DNA of 64,000 nucleotides, taken from Deltaproteobacteria bacterium. Lineage in GTDB: Bacteria; Desulfobacterota; Desulfovibrionia; Desulfovibrionales; Desulfovibrionaceae. Numbering within the stretch: position 1 is the stretch's first letter; each line of letters opens with the position of its first letter. Shown here piece by piece: positions 48,490-58,633 of this stretch. The position numbers and the translations under genes are program-made. Location: NCBI GenBank assembly GCA_031275645.1, contig JAISOL010000012.1:1-64000 (forward strand). Reading direction: 5' to 3'. Under the pieces are notes generated by a model. The model saw only the letters and a list, made by a program, of their open reading frames with translations. It did no database searches and had not been told where the DNA came from.

Positions 48490-51246
48490 GTGTCCGGCGC
48501 AAATTCATTTTTACTCAAGAGCGGCTGTGAAAGATTTTCCCCCGGCGGCGGTCCGCGTTTTTGGGCGGCGTTTTTTCTGCTGTCCTTTCTCCTGGGTCTG
48601 TCCGTTCCGGCCGGAGCTTCCACTCCCCTGGACGAAGACATGATCATGGTGCTGCCTTTCAGGGTGGTCGGAGAGGGCGCCGGCGGCGTTCCGGAAAACG
48701 AGCTGCACCAGCTCATGGTGCAACGCCTGCTGGCCAAGGGCCTGGTGGTCATGCCGCCGGAAGAGGTTTCAAGCCTGCTGGAGGGCGGAAACCTTTCCGC
48801 TCCGGACGCGGCCGCCGTACGCTCCCTGCTGGCCGGCAGCAGGGCGAACGTGGCTGTTTACGGAACCTGTACCCGTCCGGGGGGCTCCCTGCTGCTGGAC
48901 GGGCGCCTGGTCTGGGCCGATCCCGCCGAGAGAGTGCGCACTCTGAAGGCGACGCAAAGGGATGCGGGCAACCTTCTCTTTGCCGTGGAAGATCTGGCCG
49001 CCCAGATAAACAGCGAAGTCCGCAAGAATTCCGTTATCTCCCGCGTGGAGGTGCGCGGCACCAGATCGCTGAATCCGGATATGGTTCTTTTGCGCATCAA
49101 TACCCGCCGGGGAGACCCCATTGATTTCCAGGCGCTGGATCGCGAACTGAAACGCATTTGGGAGCTCGGCTATTTCAGCGACATTGTGCTGGATTTGGAA
49201 CAGAGCGACGAAGGGATAAACCTGATCTACAACGTCACGGAAAAACCGCGTATTTCCGGAATCGTTTTTGAGAACATCCAGGCTGTGGATGAAGAGGACC
49301 TGCGCGTGGCCATGAGCACCCAGCCCGGAGCCGTGCTGAATGAAAGGGTGCTGAAGACGGACATACAGGCCATAATTGAGGTATACCGCAAAAAAGGCCA
49401 TTATCTGGCTACGGTCAATTCCCGCCTGGAGGATGAGGACGAAGGGGCTTCCACCAGATTGATTATGGACGTGACGGAAGGGAACAGGCTCTTTATCGAG
49501 ACCATTGCGGTAAAGGGAGCCGAAAGTTTCAGCGAGCGCACCCTCAAGGGCGAAATGGCCCTTTCCGAGCGCTGGCTGTTTTCCGTTTTCACCAATTCCG
49601 GGGTGCTGCAGGAGGAACTTCTGGAACGCGATGTTTCCGCCATCGGGGCTTTTTACATGAACAACGGCTTCATTGACGTGCTGGTGCACGCTCCCGTGGT
49701 GGAATATAAGGAAGACGGCATAGTCATCACCTACACCGTGGAGGAAGGCCCCCGCTACCGGGTGAGTGGCGTGGGCTTCGCCGGGGAGCTCATCGACAGC
49801 GACGCCACCCTGGCCTCTCTCACCGCCATGCACGAGGCCGCGCGGGATAACGAATATTTCAGCCTGTCGCTGCTGCAGGACGACATAAAGGCCTTGACCG
49901 AGTATTATGCCGAATACGGCTACGCCTTCGCTTCGGTTCTGCCCCAGACCAGGAAGGAGAGCAACGCCGGCGGCGATCCCGGCGTCTTTGTGCTCTACTC
50001 CATCGAGAAGAGGCAGAAGGTTCACGTGCGCAACGTCATCATAGAAGGGAACAACCATACCAGGGATAACGTCATTATGCGCGAAATGCGCCTGGTGGAC
50101 GGAGACGCCTTCAACGGGCGCCTGCTCAGCCGCAGCATGCGGCGTCTGAACAATCTGGGCTTTTTTGAGCAGGCGGAGTCGGAACTGCTGCCCACGGCCA
50201 ATCCGGAAGAAGTGGATATCAAGATCAATCTGAAGGAAAGAAACACCGGCTCAATAGTGGGCGGCGTGGGTTACAGCACCTATTCCAGATTCGGGGTGAG
50301 CGGCAGCATACAGGAGACCAATCTCTGGGGCAAAGGATATCACCTCGGCTTTCAGACCCAGTTTTCCGATCTTTATAACGCCTATGACCTCTCCTTTTTA
50401 AATCCCCGCGTGAACGACAGCAAGCTGAGCTTCGGCCTGAACCTCTACCGCTGGGAAAACGATTATACGGATTACGACCGCGACACCTTCGGCGGAATAG
50501 TGCGCGTGGGCTATCCTCTGGGGGAATACAGCAGCGCTGTTCTGGGGTACCGTCTGGAATTCTACAAGCTCTTCAACTTTGACAACTACGTCAGCAACGT
50601 GCTGCGGCAGTACGCCGGAGATCGCTCGGCCAGGGTGCTCTCTCTGCGTTTGGCGCGTGACACGACCGATCGCAGGAACCCTTCGGATGGAAGCATTCTG
50701 AGTCTGACTTCCGAATATGCCGGAGGATTCATGGGGGGAGACGATTCCTTCGTCAGATTTATCGCTTCAACCCAGTTCTACAAGAAGGTTACGGAAAACA
50801 GCGTGCTTCATCTGAAACTGGTCGGCGGCGCTTTGCTTGAAAATGAGCACGGCAAATTTCCTCCGGTCTTTGAACGCTTCTGGATGGGAGGCATAGACAG
50901 CGTGCGCGGTTACAAAAGCCGGGATATAGTCCCGCGCGATCTCACCACTCCGTATAACGACCGCATAGGCGGCACGCGCATGGCTTACGCCAATCTTGAG
51001 TATATTTTTCAGCTGAGCCAGGATCTGGGCCTGAATGTGGTTCCTTTTTTCGACATGGGCGTGAATATAGATCACCGGCAGAAATTCAACTGGAAGGATG
51101 ACAATAAAAAATCCGCCGGCCTTGAACTGCGCTGGCGTTCCCCTATGGGAGATCTGCGTTTCAGTTGGGGCTATCCTTTCGACAGGGGCTGGGGCGACAT
51201 CCGTCTGAGCCCGCGCTTTGAATTTTCCATGGGCAATTTCTTTTAG
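48490..51246 (+). CDS. bamA: Outer membrane protein assembly factor BamA with N-terminal extension
   Basis: POTRA repeats (ISRVEVRGTRSLNPDMVL, VRNVIIEGNNHTRDNVIMREM), barrel with VRGYKSRDIVPRD, C-terminal FEFSMGNFF. Confidence 0.95.
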   Translation: MSGANSFLLKSGCERFSPGGGPRFWAAFFLLSFLLGLSVPAGASTPLDEDMIMVLPFRVVGEGAGGVPENELHQLMVQRLLAKGLVVMPPEEVSSLLEGGNLSAPDAAAVRSLLAGSRANVAVYGTCTRPGGSLLLDGRLVWADPAERVRTLKATQRDAGNLLFAVEDLAAQINSEVRKNSVISRVEVRGTRSLNPDMVLLRINTRRGDPIDFQALDRELKRIWELGYFSDIVLDLEQSDEGINLIYNVTEKPRISGIVFENIQAVDEEDLRVAMSTQPGAVLNERVLKTDIQAIIEVYRKKGHYLATVNSRLEDEDEGASTRLIMDVTEGNRLFIETIAVKGAESFSERTLKGEMALSERWLFSVFTNSGVLQEELLERDVSAIGAFYMNNGFIDVLVHAPVVEYKEDGIVITYTVEEGPRYRVSGVGFAGELIDSDATLASLTAMHEAARDNEYFSLSLLQDDIKALTEYYAEYGYAFASVLPQTRKESNAGGDPGVFVLYSIEKRQKVHVRNVIIEGNNHTRDNVIMREMRLVDGDAFNGRLLSRSMRRLNNLGFFEQAESELLPTANPEEVDIKINLKERNTGSIVGGVGYSTYSRFGVSGSIQETNLWGKGYHLGFQTQFSDLYNAYDLSFLNPRVNDSKLSFGLNLYRWENDYTDYDRDTFGGIVRVGYPLGEYSSAVLGYRLEFYKLFNFDNYVSNVLRQYAGDRSARVLSLRLARDTTDRRNPSDGSILSLTSEYAGGFMGGDDSFVRFIASTQFYKKVTENSVLHLKLVGGALLENEHGKFPPVFERFWMGGIDSVRGYKSRDIVPRDLTTPYNDRIGGTRMAYANLEYIFQLSQDLGLNVVPFFDMGVNIDHRQKFNWKDDNKKSAGLELRWRSPMGDLRFSWGYPFDRGWGDIRLSPRFEFSMGNFF

Positions 51247-51397
51247 ACGTTTGCGCATGAAATGCGCTTATTTCAGGAGCCGCGGCTTGACACCATATCG
51301 CTTCCCGCTGTAACCATTTAACAAGCGGCGCGTGAAGCGGAAATTTCAGACGGGACTCCGGGGGGCACAGGAGGCGGAACAGGGAAGGTTTTCCGGC

Positions 51398-52303
51398 ATG
51401 TTGTTCAAAAAATACCATATCCTGATCCTGCGGGATCGCGAGGGAGGTTCCAGTCAGCTCCGCCTCAGAGGCTGGGTGGGGGTCTTCCTTTTTTTGCTGC
51501 TGGTGGGTTTCGCCGCCAGCACCATATATTTGTGGGGCTTCCATTACCGTTCCCAGATTTTGGAAAAGCAGCTCACCGGCGCGGAAAAAACCATCAAGGA
51601 GCAGAATACCCAGATTGCCAGCATGGACGGCAAACTCCGGCTTTTGCAGGGCGATCTCGCGCGTATACAGCAATTTGACGCCAAACTGCGCGTAATGATG
51701 AACATGGACAAGGACCCGGCCGATATCAGCGGGAACCTCGGCGGCCCCCTGCTGGCGGCATCTTCCCAGCCTTTGCCCCTCTACAGGCAGGAACTCGTGG
51801 CCCGCCGGGTGCACAGCCTGCTGGACCAGTTGAGCACGGATGCGCGGATGGAAGAACTGCGCCAGCAGGATTTGCTGCACGCCATGCGCGCGAACCGCGA
51901 AGTACTGGCTTCCACTCCTTCCATCTGGCCCACCGACGGCTACCTTACCTCCACCTTCGGCCGCCGCGCTTCCCCCTTTGGCGCGGGGACGTCCGATTTC
52001 CACAAGGGCATTGACATAGCCAACCGTCCGGGAACCCCTGTCCGCGCCACGGCCCAGGGCATCGTAACCTTTGCCGGCTGGGACGGCGGTTACGGCAACT
52101 GCGTGGTGATCAACCACGGCAACAATATCAGCACCAGATACGGGCATCTGCAGCAGATTTCCGCCAAGCTGGGGCAGGCGACGAACCGGGGCGACGTGAT
52201 CGGCACTGTAGGCAGTTCCGGGCGCAGCACCGGCCCCCATCTGCATTACGAAGTCCGCGTGGGCGGAGTATCCGTGAATCCCTTGCGTTACATCCTGAAC
52301 TGA
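51398..52303 (+). CDS. M23 family (LytM) peptidoglycan endopeptidase
   Basis: N-terminal TM, coiled coil, FHKGIDIA, YGHL, GPHLHYEV catalytic motifs. Confidence 0.92.
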   Translation: MLFKKYHILILRDREGGSSQLRLRGWVGVFLFLLLVGFAASTIYLWGFHYRSQILEKQLTGAEKTIKEQNTQIASMDGKLRLLQGDLARIQQFDAKLRVMMNMDKDPADISGNLGGPLLAASSQPLPLYRQELVARRVHSLLDQLSTDARMEELRQQDLLHAMRANREVLASTPSIWPTDGYLTSTFGRRASPFGAGTSDFHKGIDIANRPGTPVRATAQGIVTFAGWDGGYGNCVVINHGNNISTRYGHLQQISAKLGQATNRGDVIGTVGSSGRSTGPHLHYEVRVGGVSVNPLRYILN

Positions 52304-52308
52304 ATGTA

Positions 52309-53064
52309 ATGATCGATGTAAGACACCTCTCGCACAGTTTCGGCCCCCACCCGGCCCTGCAGGATTGTTCCTTCCATCTCAGCCGGGGCGAGGTTTTGTT
52401 TCTGACCGGGCCTTCCGGCGCCGGCAAGAGCACCCTCCTGCGTCTGCTTTTTGCGGATCTGCCCCTGCAGCGCGGCGAGGCGGTGGTGGCGGGCTTTCCC
52501 CTGAGCAAAATCCGGGCGGCGCAGGTTCCGCTCCTGCGCCGTCAGGTAAGCATGGTGTTTCAGGATTTCAAGATACTCCCCCTGCGCACGGTCTACGACA
52601 ATATAGTCCTGCCGCTGCAGGTGCGGGGCATGGACAAAACCCATGCCGACCGCAGGGTTTTGGCCGCGGCCCGGGCCGTGGAACTGGAAAATAAGCTGGA
52701 ATCCTCCTGCGTGGATATTTCCGGCGGCGAACAGCAGCGCGTGGCCGTGGCCAGAGCGCTGGTGGTGAATCCGCGCATTCTGCTCGCGGATGAGCCCACC
52801 GGCAACATGGATCCGGAACTTGCCCTCCAGATTATGGATATATTTAAAAAATTTCAGAATTACGGCACGACTCTGATTATAGCCACGCACAGCCCGGAAT
52901 TGATTCTCCGTAACCCCAGAGCCCGCATTCTGCGCCTGGATCAGGGCATGATCACCCAGGCCAACTGGCCGGGAGCCATCCTCAATAAATTCTCTTCCGC
53001 CGTGCCCCTCGCGGCTTACGGGGGGGGGGCCCGCCATGATTCCACTGAAGAGAGAGACGGCTGA
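52309..53064 (+). CDS. ftsE: Cell division ABC transporter ATPase FtsE
   Basis: MIDVRHLSHSFG, LTGPSGAGKSTLLRLLF, SGGEQQRVAVARALV; directly upstream of ftsX. Confidence 0.92.
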   Translation: MIDVRHLSHSFGPHPALQDCSFHLSRGEVLFLTGPSGAGKSTLLRLLFADLPLQRGEAVVAGFPLSKIRAAQVPLLRRQVSMVFQDFKILPLRTVYDNIVLPLQVRGMDKTHADRRVLAAARAVELENKLESSCVDISGGEQQRVAVARALVVNPRILLADEPTGNMDPELALQIMDIFKKFQNYGTTLIIATHSPELILRNPRARILRLDQGMITQANWPGAILNKFSSAVPLAAYGGGARHDSTEERDG

Positions 53065-53945
53065 TGCGCGTCTTTTTCCGCCTGTGCAAACAAGCCCTGC
53101 AGGATGTAACCCTCAATCCCTGGGCCCAGTTGCTCACTTTGGCCGCGGTAACCCTGATGGCTTTTCTGGTGGGGATTTTTCTGATGGCCATCATCACCCT
53201 CGACCATCAGTTAGGCGTAATCAAAGGGGAAACCATATTTCAAGTCTACTGGCGTCCGGGAGTGGAGCAGAATCTGATTGCCGGGCAGTGGAGGCAGTTG
53301 CGCCTGCTGCCGGGATTCGCCCACATTCAGACTTATACTCCCCTGGAGGCCCTGCAGGAACTGGAGGGGCGCATCGGGCGCAACAGTTCCTCCAGAAATT
53401 TTCCCTTTCTGAATGAGAACAACCCCTTGCCGGCCACGGCCCTGATCACTTTCACTCCCGAGGCTGAGGACTACGAGCGCTGGCTGACGGAAACCACCTC
53501 CTATCTGGCCAGGCTGGAGGGAGTGGAGAGAGTTTCCTCCACTCCCTTGCGCGACGAACTGGGACAGGCCTGGCGCACGGTAAACAGCTACGTGCTGCGC
53601 CCGATCATCCTCTTTCTCACCCTGATTCTGGGGCTGGTGGTGGGCAACACTGTCCGTCTGGCCATGCTTTCCAAGTCGCAGGAAGTGGAGATTCTGCAAC
53701 TGGTGGGAGCCTTCGACTGGTACATACGCATCCCCATGCTGGTGATCGGCGGCCTGCAGGGGCTGGTGGGCAGCGCCCTGGCCCTTTTTCTGCTGCGCTT
53801 CATCCATCTGCAGATTGAGCAGATTCTCAATTTCCCTCCCATACTGATGGAAATACAGTTTCTCAACCTCCAGACCATAGTTCTGATGCTGGCTCTCCCC
53901 ACTCTCCTCGGCATAGTGGGAGGCTGGGTCGGCATAAAACGCTAG
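53064..53945 (+). CDS. ftsX: Cell division permease FtsX
   Basis: RLCKQALQDVTLNPWAQLLTLAAVTLMAFLVG; FtsX-type C-terminal TM bundle. Confidence 0.92.
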   Translation: MRVFFRLCKQALQDVTLNPWAQLLTLAAVTLMAFLVGIFLMAIITLDHQLGVIKGETIFQVYWRPGVEQNLIAGQWRQLRLLPGFAHIQTYTPLEALQELEGRIGRNSSSRNFPFLNENNPLPATALITFTPEAEDYERWLTETTSYLARLEGVERVSSTPLRDELGQAWRTVNSYVLRPIILFLTLILGLVVGNTVRLAMLSKSQEVEILQLVGAFDWYIRIPMLVIGGLQGLVGSALALFLLRFIHLQIEQILNFPPILMEIQFLNLQTIVLMLALPTLLGIVGGWVGIKR

Positions 53946-53955
53946 GTGCCGGCGC

Positions 53956-55587
53956 GTGCCCGAATTTACCCTGCTGCTCCGCGGCCTGCCCCATACGCTG
54001 GACTGCGCCGCCCCGGGCTCGAAAATGAATCTGCTCCAGGCTGTCTATCTTTCCGGCCTGCTGGAACCTCCATCCCTCTGCGCCGGGCTGGGCCTGTGCG
54101 GACGCTGCCGGGTGCGCTTTCTGCCGGGAACGCCGCTTCCTTCGCCGCAGCCCGAAGAACTGGACATTCTTGGCGAAGAAGCCCTGGAACAGGGCTGGCG
54201 TCTGGCCTGCCGCCATTATCCCGAACCCGGCTCCAGGCTGGAACTGCCGCCGGAGGTCGCCCCTCTCCCCCCCGGCCGGAAAAAGGCCGGCTCTGATTCC
54301 ACTGCGGCCGCGGCCGGACATCTGGCTCTGGCTGTGGATTTCGGCACCACTTCCCTGCATTTTTCCTCCGTGCCGCCGGAAGAGAGCTGGAACTCTCCTA
54401 CCGCGAAACCGGAACAGCCGGGTTCCCGCATCCGGGTGAATCCGCAGATGGGGGCGGGGGCCGAGGTCATTTCGCGTCTGGCCTTTGCCCTGCATCCGCG
54501 GGGTCTTGCCCGGCTGGGGGAGCTTTCCCGCGCGGCTCTGGCCCGCATGGTGGAAGAGACGGAAGCGGAGGCCGGCGGAGGGCGGAATGTCGCCGAGATC
54601 TGCCTGGCGGCCAATTCCGCCATGACCTGCCTGATTCTGGGCAAAGATGTGCATGGGCTCGCCCACGCCCCTTATCGCCTGGACTATGCCGGAGGATGCC
54701 GTGAAAACCTGCCCGGTCTGCCGCCGCTCTGGGTGGCTCCCCTGGCCTCTCCTTTCATCGGCGGAGACATCACCGCCGGCTACGCCGCTCTGGCTTTGGG
54801 CGCGGGGGAGCCTTTTCCCTTTCTCCTGGCCGATCTGGGCACCAACGGCGAATTTATCCTGGCCCTTTCTCCGGATACGGCTCTGGGCGCCAGCCTGCCC
54901 CTCGGCCCGGCCCTGGAAGGCGCGGGCCTGCGTTGCGGTTCCGGAGTCGGGCCAGGCGTGATCACCGATTTCACCCTCTCTCCCCGGGGACTGACTCCCA
55001 AAATTCCGGGCCCCGCTGGCGCGGGCCCTCCCGGAGGCATTTCCGGCAGCGGATACATATCTTTGATCCGGCATCTGCTCCAGTCCGGCATCCTGCGTCC
55101 GGACGGACGCTTCGCCTCCGGGGGAGAAATCCTTTCCCCTCTGGCCGGGCGTCTGGCCGGGCTGCTTGTCCGGAATAAGGGAGGATCTCTCTGGAGGCTG
55201 AGCGAAAGTTCCCCCCTTTATCTGGCCGCTTCCGACGTGGAGGAAGTTCTTAAAATCAAAGCCGCCTTCAGTCTGGTACTGAAAAGCCTGCTTAAAGCCG
55301 CCTCCCTGCGTTTCACGGATTTGCGGGCTCTCCATCTGGCCGGCACGCTCGGCGCGCATGTGCGGAGCGGCGATCTGGAGGTTCTGGGCTTCATTCCTCC
55401 GGGAGGCGGGAGCAAGGTGAAGGCGGCGGGCAATACCTCCCTGGCCGGGAGCGCACTGCTCTGCCGCCGGCCCGCGCTCCGTCCGGAGCTGATTCGCTGG
55501 AGCGGGCGGCTGAATACGCTCAACCTCCCGGAACAGGAAAATTTCCAGAGCCTGTACGCGGAGGAGATGCGTTTTTCCCCGGACTGA
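53956..55587 (+). CDS. 2Fe-2S ferredoxin domain plus ASKHA domain protein (RACo/RamA-like, DUF4445)
   Basis: CAGLGLCGRCRVRF; LAVDFGTTSLHFS, RVNPQMGAGAEVISRL, PFIGGDITAGYAAL, LLADLGTNGEFIL. Confidence 0.88.
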   Translation: MPEFTLLLRGLPHTLDCAAPGSKMNLLQAVYLSGLLEPPSLCAGLGLCGRCRVRFLPGTPLPSPQPEELDILGEEALEQGWRLACRHYPEPGSRLELPPEVAPLPPGRKKAGSDSTAAAAGHLALAVDFGTTSLHFSSVPPEESWNSPTAKPEQPGSRIRVNPQMGAGAEVISRLAFALHPRGLARLGELSRAALARMVEETEAEAGGGRNVAEICLAANSAMTCLILGKDVHGLAHAPYRLDYAGGCRENLPGLPPLWVAPLASPFIGGDITAGYAALALGAGEPFPFLLADLGTNGEFILALSPDTALGASLPLGPALEGAGLRCGSGVGPGVITDFTLSPRGLTPKIPGPAGAGPPGGISGSGYISLIRHLLQSGILRPDGRFASGGEILSPLAGRLAGLLVRNKGGSLWRLSESSPLYLAASDVEEVLKIKAAFSLVLKSLLKAASLRFTDLRALHLAGTLGAHVRSGDLEVLGFIPPGGGSKVKAAGNTSLAGSALLCRRPALRPELIRWSGRLNTLNLPEQENFQSLYAEEMRFSPD

Positions 55588-55625
55588 CGAAAGAGAGCCG
55601 GCCCGCCTTCCGGCGCTCTTGCCTA

Positions 55626-56618
55626 ATGCCCGGACGCGGGTTAATGTCTTCCGGTATGAGAAAAAATCCTTGTCACAGGGTAAAGTCTTTCCTTCGCTTT
55701 CTTTTCCCCGCTCTTCTGGCCCTGGCTCTGCTTCCGGGAGCGGGCGGCTGCGAAAAGCCGCCCGCTCCCGGCGAGATTGCTCTGGTCAACGGCGCGCCCA
55801 TCAGCCTGAAACAACTTCAGGCGGCTCACGACGCCGTATCCCTGAACGGGGACATTTCCGAAATAGCCACTCCCGCCCTGCGCGGCGAGTACGGCGCGCT
55901 GCTTGCCGATCTCGTTGTGCAGGAGCTTGTGCTGCAGGAACTTTCCCGTCTGCATCTCTCCGTTACGGAGGAGGAGCTGGCGGCGGAAGAAGCCCTGTTC
56001 CGTTCGGATTTTCCGGGAGAGGAGTTTGAGCGTATGCTCCTGGAGGAAAGCATAGACCTGGATATATGGCGGGACAGCCTGCACCGGCATCTGGCCATGA
56101 AAAAATTTCTGGGCACTGTGTTGCGCGAGGCCATCACTCTGGGCGCTCAGGAGGTGGAGGCGTATTACCTTGAGCGCCAGGACAGCTTCCGGGTTCCGGA
56201 ATTCATACATTTTATCCAGGTAAACGGCCTGGTCAGAGAGCAGATCTCCGCCGCCTGCGAACAATTCCGCCAGACTCCGGACGCGGCTCTCCTGCAGGCC
56301 AATTTTCCCAACTTCACTGTCCGTGAAGTGCATATGCAGAAGGACAGGCTTTCTCCGGAGCAGTTGGCCGGGCTGGACAGGCTGGATATTTTGCAGTCTT
56401 CCCCGGTGCAGGAGATGAACGGGGAGTTTTTCGGCATGGTGCTTTTGAACCGCGAGGAACCGAGAGCCATGACCAGAACCGAAACCTACGCCCTGATCGA
56501 GGGCCTGCTGCTGGAAAAAAAAATCCGGGCGGAATTTGAAAAATGGCTTGAAGCCCGCCTGAAAGAATCCGATATCAGCATATCGATGCACCTCATCCCC
56601 GAAAACTTGCGTAAATGA
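55626..56618 (+). CDS. SurA-N-like periplasmic chaperone lipoprotein
   Basis: Lipobox LPGAGGC; IALVNGAPISLKQLQAAHDAV; adjacent to second SurA-like gene. Confidence 0.75.
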   Translation: MPGRGLMSSGMRKNPCHRVKSFLRFLFPALLALALLPGAGGCEKPPAPGEIALVNGAPISLKQLQAAHDAVSLNGDISEIATPALRGEYGALLADLVVQELVLQELSRLHLSVTEEELAAEEALFRSDFPGEEFERMLLEESIDLDIWRDSLHRHLAMKKFLGTVLREAITLGAQEVEAYYLERQDSFRVPEFIHFIQVNGLVREQISAACEQFRQTPDAALLQANFPNFTVREVHMQKDRLSPEQLAGLDRLDILQSSPVQEMNGEFFGMVLLNREEPRAMTRTETYALIEGLLLEKKIRAEFEKWLEARLKESDISISMHLIPENLRK

Positions 56619-56663
56619 CTATTCGAACTTATTATGTTATGAGTTTCCGCAGGAGTATTTTTT

Positions 56664-57662
56664 GTGCGAAAAATAAAGTTTTTTCTTGCCGGAAGCGCGG
56701 CGGGCTTTACCCCCGGCGGACTGTTGCGCTCTTTTTTTCTTGCGCTCCTCCTTTTCTGCGTTCCGGAATCTCTCCCGGCCCAGGCCGCTCAAAGAACGGA
56801 GATTAACCGCGTCGCCGCCGTGGTCAACGGCGAGCTTATCACTTTGTATGATTTGCAGCGTCAGGCCATGCAGGAATTTATGCGGCAGAGCCTGCTCGGA
56901 AGCGACAATTATTCCGAAATGCGGCGCCGGGAGGTCATGCGCGAAGTGCTGAACTCCATGATCCTGGATATTCTGCTCCGGCAGGAGGCTGAACGCTATA
57001 AAGTCCTTGCGGATGAAAAGGAAGTGGAAAACGAGCTGCGCCAGATAATGCAGAGCAACCGCCTCAGCCAGGAGGAATTCGAGCGGCGCCTGGCCGCCGA
57101 AGGCAGCAGCCTGGACGAATTGAAAGGCAGGATACGCGACAGCATACTGCGCCAGAGAATCATGACCCTGATGGTCGCCCGCAAGGTGCAGATTTCTCAG
57201 AGCGAAATAGAGCAGTATTATCACGAGCATATTGAGGAGTTCTCCGTGCAGGACAGCGTTGAGCTCTCCGTCATCGTCTTTCCCGCGGGCATGGACCCGC
57301 ATGCCGTGCGGGAGAGGATAGTCAGCGGAGAACTGGATTTTGCCCTGGCGGCCCGGCAATATTCCAAAGCCCCCAACGCTTCCATCGGGGGGAGTATGGG
57401 CTCCATTCCCTGGAAGGATTTGAATCAGATCTGGCGTCAGGCTCTGGCCGGACTGGAGCCGGGCCGGGTTTCACCTGTGCTGTGGAACGGCGCGGACGCG
57501 ATTCTGCTGCACATTGACGCCCTGGAGGCGGCTTCGGCTCAACCTCTGGAGGAGGTTGCCCCCCGGATTGAAGCAGCCATCAGAGACCCCAGGCTGCGCG
57601 AGCGTTTCGACGAGTATACCGGCCAGTTGCGCAGTCAGGCCATGGTGGATATCCGTATATAA
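56664..57662 (+). CDS. surA: SurA-like peptidylprolyl isomerase/chaperone
   Basis: INRVAAVVNGELITLYDLQRQAMQ; parvulin-like C-terminal region. Confidence 0.85.
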   Translation: MRKIKFFLAGSAAGFTPGGLLRSFFLALLLFCVPESLPAQAAQRTEINRVAAVVNGELITLYDLQRQAMQEFMRQSLLGSDNYSEMRRREVMREVLNSMILDILLRQEAERYKVLADEKEVENELRQIMQSNRLSQEEFERRLAAEGSSLDELKGRIRDSILRQRIMTLMVARKVQISQSEIEQYYHEHIEEFSVQDSVELSVIVFPAGMDPHAVRERIVSGELDFALAARQYSKAPNASIGGSMGSIPWKDLNQIWRQALAGLEPGRVSPVLWNGADAILLHIDALEAASAQPLEEVAPRIEAAIRDPRLRERFDEYTGQLRSQAMVDIRI

Positions 57663-57688
57663 CAACTCCGGAAACAGACGGTAAAGAC

Positions 57689-58633
57689 ATGCAAGTTGAC
57701 AAGTTAATGGATTTGGGGACAAGGTTGAGGGAAAAGAGAGAATCCCTCGGCCTGGAGCGCGAGGATATAGCCGTTAAAATCAAGGTTTCCGCCAAAACTT
57801 TGTACGCTCTGGAAGAAGCCCTGGTGGATTCCCTCCCCCAGCCCATTTTCGCCAGGGGGTTCATCCAGGCCTATGCCGAGGCTGTCGGCATAGGGCCGGG
57901 GGAGATCAACGATCTTATAGCCGCTACTTTTCCCAGCGACAGTCTTTACAATATCAATCCGGGCCTGAGTTCCTCCGCGCGCGAGCAGTCCATAACCATA
58001 AATCAGACTTCCAACGCCAAGGCGGCCCTGATTGTCGTGCCTTTTCTGCTCCTCTTCGCCGCTCTGGCTCTGGGCATATATTACTTTTTTGGGGAAGACA
58101 TCAAGGAACTGCTCGGCGGCGGCTCGTCCGCGGACACGCAACAGAGCGGCAGCCTCCATGCCGGCGCCGTTGCCTCCCCTTTGGCCGACGAAGCCGGGGG
58201 GGGGGAGCTTGTCGAGAGCGGAGGCGCGGACTCCTCCTCTCAGACGCGGGGCTTGGTGGCGGAGGCCGGGCCGGGGGAAGCCCCGGCGGAGGCTGAACCG
58301 GAAGTAGAGACAGCTTTTCTGCCTTCAGCCGGCCAGAGCAGCCCCCAATTTACGGTGGTGCGCCAGTCCAACGCCCGCGCGAATTCGCCCATTCCTCCCG
58401 GAAGCATGCGCGTGGTGCTTTTTGCCAAGGATGAATGCTGGGTGGGGGCGGAATTTGACAACTCCGGAACCCGCGGTTTTTCTCTGGAGGCAGGCCAGAC
58501 CTTTGTGTTGGATTTTAAAGATCGCCTCAAACTTACCCTGGGCAATTCCGGAGTGGTCGAAATGAGCTATAACGGGCGTCCCTACAACATAGGCGGCCGG
58601 TTCAGGGAAGCCAGGGTTCTTCATTTTCCTTGA
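57689..58633 (+). CDS. RodZ-like HTH membrane protein (DUF4115)
   Basis: LGTRLREKRESLGLEREDIAVKIKVSAKTLYALEE, central TM, C-terminal DUF4115-like domain. Confidence 0.88.
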   Translation: MQVDKLMDLGTRLREKRESLGLEREDIAVKIKVSAKTLYALEEALVDSLPQPIFARGFIQAYAEAVGIGPGEINDLIAATFPSDSLYNINPGLSSSAREQSITINQTSNAKAALIVVPFLLLFAALALGIYYFFGEDIKELLGGGSSADTQQSGSLHAGAVASPLADEAGGGELVESGGADSSSQTRGLVAEAGPGEAPAEAEPEVETAFLPSAGQSSPQFTVVRQSNARANSPIPPGSMRVVLFAKDECWVGAEFDNSGTRGFSLEAGQTFVLDFKDRLKLTLGNSGVVEMSYNGRPYNIGGRFREARVLHFP

